Positions 31,076 to 32,116 of a DNA stretch of 32,116 nt are shown here, one piece after another. The DNA comes from Gammaproteobacteria bacterium (GTDB taxonomy: Bacteria > Pseudomonadota > Gammaproteobacteria > Pseudomonadales > Pseudohongiellaceae): contig JAHEHN010000017.1 of NCBI GenBank assembly GCA_024644515.1, positions 1-32,116 on the forward strand. Reading direction: 5' to 3'. Within the stretch, counting starts at the first letter, position 1. Every line of letters begins with the position of its first letter. Made by a program: the position numbers and the translations under genes. Under the pieces are notes generated by a model. It did not search any database. It worked only from the letters and a program-made list of their open reading frames with translations, and was not told where the DNA came from.

Positions 31076-31759
31076 TCAGGAATGAGTTACTTTATCGCGC
31101 AAGTATACGGGATGCACCATTTCTGGTGTCTGAAAGTTGCCGTCTATAAAATATGTTTCCGCGATTTGGGCAATAATACCTGCTCTTGGATACAGATCAC
31201 TTTTAATGATGCTTAAGTGTTTTCTAAATTTCTCAGGCATTCTATCGAAATAATGCATACCACTACCAACGCCAACAAAAGTGCTGCCTTCCTGCTGGAG
31301 ATGCTCAGGAAGCAGCTCGGGCTTACAAAGCTCTTCTTTGCCAAGTAGTACCATGCTACCGGGGTGAGACGCATACATTCCCCAATAAATTTCATCGATT
31401 CGGGCATCCAGGGCACTAAATACTATAGCCTGCTCTTGTTCGTTCTTAACCTGATAGGCAAGGGCAGCCAACGTAGAAACCGGGATGACGGGTATATTCG
31501 CTGCAAATGCTATTCCCTGTGTTACACCTGCAGCAATTCTTAGCCCCGTAAAGGAACCAGGGCCCTGTCCATATGCCACAGCCTGAAGGTCATTAAAATC
31601 AAGGGAATGATCTGAGAGAAGATTTTTCACCATGGGCAGCAAACATTTTGCGTGCTGGCGAGGAATGATTTCGAACGTTTCGCTCACCGTGCCATCCTTG
31701 ATCAGGGCACAAGAACAGGCTTCCGTAGAGCTATCTATTGCAAGAATTCCGGGCATCAT
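31076..31759 (-). CDS. tsaB: tRNA threonylcarbamoyladenosine biosynthesis protein TsaB
   Basis: A 227-residue ASKHA-fold protein that partners TsaD and TsaE to make the t6A modification at tRNA position 37. The N-terminal ILAIDSSTEACSCALI, the GQGPGSFTGLRIAAGVTQGIA segment (split here at the Gly-rich loop) and ALDARIDEIYWGMY are typical. Residues of the TsaD ATP site are not expected to be intact in TsaB. The start is an ATG doublet at 31759/31756. It is first of the tsaB-uppP pair; upstream, 15 bp away, is the terminator of the histone-like gene, so its promoter must lie within or just before that short space, or expression comes by read-through. Confidence 0.93.
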   Translation of the reverse strand: MMPGILAIDSSTEACSCALIKDGTVSETFEIIPRQHAKCLLPMVKNLLSDHSLDFNDLQAVAYGQGPGSFTGLRIAAGVTQGIAFAANIPVIPVSTLAALAYQVKNEQEQAIVFSALDARIDEIYWGMYASHPGSMVLLGKEELCKPELLPEHLQQEGSTFVGVGSGMHYFDRMPEKFRKHLSIIKSDLYPRAGIIAQIAETYFIDGNFQTPEMVHPVYLRDKVTHS

Positions 31760-31773
31760 AAATCTGCATAAAA

Positions 31774-31803
31774 AAATCCTCCGCAGAATACTGCGGAGGA
31801 TTT
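31774..31803 (-). terminator. Rho-independent terminator of the histone H1-like gene
   Basis: AAATCCTCCGCAG (31774-31786), loop AATA, CTGCGGAGGATTT (31791-31803): a perfect 13-bp stem. On the minus strand the T-run is TTTTTTA. It lies between the end of the Lys-rich gene and the tsaB start. Confidence 0.92.
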
Positions 31804-31902
31804 ATTATAGGAGAATCAATAAGTTGAGTACAAGCAACTAATAATTCCAGGGTATAAGGGGCAAGGTAGCAACGACCCATAGCCCCTCAACACGCTTTAA
31901 CG

Positions 31903-32116
31903 CTATTTCTTTCTGGCAGCTTTTTTAGCCACTTTCTTTTTTGCTGCCTTTTTCGCTACTTTCTTTTTAGCGACCTTCTTCTTGGCCGCTTTCTTAGCTA
32001 CTTTCTTTTTCGCGACTTTCTTTTTAGCGACCTTCTTCTTGGCGGCCTTCTTCGCTACTTTCTTCTTCGCGACCTTCTTCTTGGCGGTCTTCTTCGCTAC
32101 TTTCTTCTTGGCGGCC
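31903..32116 (-). CDS. Lys/Ala-rich histone H1-like (AlgP-like) protein, C-terminal part
   Basis: The frame is open to the window edge, so the N-terminus is missing. The visible 70 residues consist almost only of K, A and V with single T and R, in units such as KKKVA and KKAA, ending AARKK before TAG. The composition resembles eukaryotic histone H1 tails, bacterial histone-like H1 homologues and AlgP/AlgR3 of Pseudomonas, which bind DNA unspecifically and affect nucleoid compaction or gene expression. Nearly all lysines use AAG/AAA and the DNA is itself repetitive, so repeat number probably varies between strains. A strong terminator follows about 100 bp downstream. Confidence 0.85.
   Translation of the reverse strand, partial: AAKKKVAKKTAKKKVAKKKVAKKAAKKKVAKKKVAKKKVAKKAAKKKVAKKKVAKKAAKKKVAKKAARKK
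31921..32116. repeat. Degenerate tandem repeat encoding KKKVA/KKAA units
   Basis: The stretch repeats the plus-strand words CTTCTT(C/G)GCGAC, TTCTTCGCTACTTTC and TTCTTCTTGGC with period multiples of 15 to 27 bases, matching the peptide units on the minus strand. It continues past the window. Confidence 0.75.

Overview
The window looks like a chromosomal segment of a gammaproteobacterium, probably an uncultivated or marine Pseudomonadales/Cellvibrionales-like lineage. The left end carries the conserved housekeeping string dnaX - ybaB - recR - rnd - ycgL - ycgN on the minus strand, with a 4.5S RNA gene just upstream of dnaX. The rest has TonB-dependent uptake, DUF6152 and DUF1592-type secreted proteins, and a lysine-rich histone-like protein. 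The lineage is inferred from gene content only.

Layout. 1-392: 3' end of a PspF-type sigma-54 activator. 416-5883 (minus): a small membrane protein, ycgN (apparently starting at ATT), ycgL, rnd, recR, ybaB, dnaX (with a clear programmed -1 frameshift signal) and ffs. 6017-8036 (minus): a secreted TraB/GumN-like protein with an extra N-terminal domain, and the truncated start of an HlyD-type secretion adaptor. 8204-10847: a secreted DUF6152 protein, a hydroxycinnamoyl-CoA hydratase-lyase, a 56-residue membrane peptide on the opposite strand, and a ChrR-like bicupin. 10916-14675: an AmpG-like permease, a fumarylpyruvate hydrolase-like enzyme and, divergently, malonyl-CoA decarboxylase.

14801-22515: a minus-strand block of four exported proteins (a small beta-rich protein, a DUF6152-plus-C-domain fusion, a stand-alone DUF6152, a stand-alone C-domain), then a VOC enzyme, a TonB-dependent receptor and an alpha/beta hydrolase, with wrbA divergent. 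22671-25145: a large secreted two-haem DUF1587/1592/1588/1585 protein. 25245-30119: a homocitrate/isopropylmalate synthase-like enzyme divergent from a MetE-core-like zinc methyltransferase, an IclR regulator, and small DUF3237, VOC and SnoaL-like proteins. 30259-32116: uppP, tsaB, and the C-terminal part of a Lys/Ala-rich histone H1-like protein.

Functionally the window is housekeeping at both ends around about 22 kb of accessory metabolism. Many accessory genes belong to families used in aromatic or xenobiotic breakdown (HCHL, FAH, VOC, IclR, alpha/beta hydrolase, TonB receptor), but no complete known pathway can be assembled. The most promising undescribed elements are the DUF6152 set, whose predicted mature N-terminus is His-His, present both fused to and separate from the same unknown C-terminal domain, and the synthase / MetE-like / IclR cluster.
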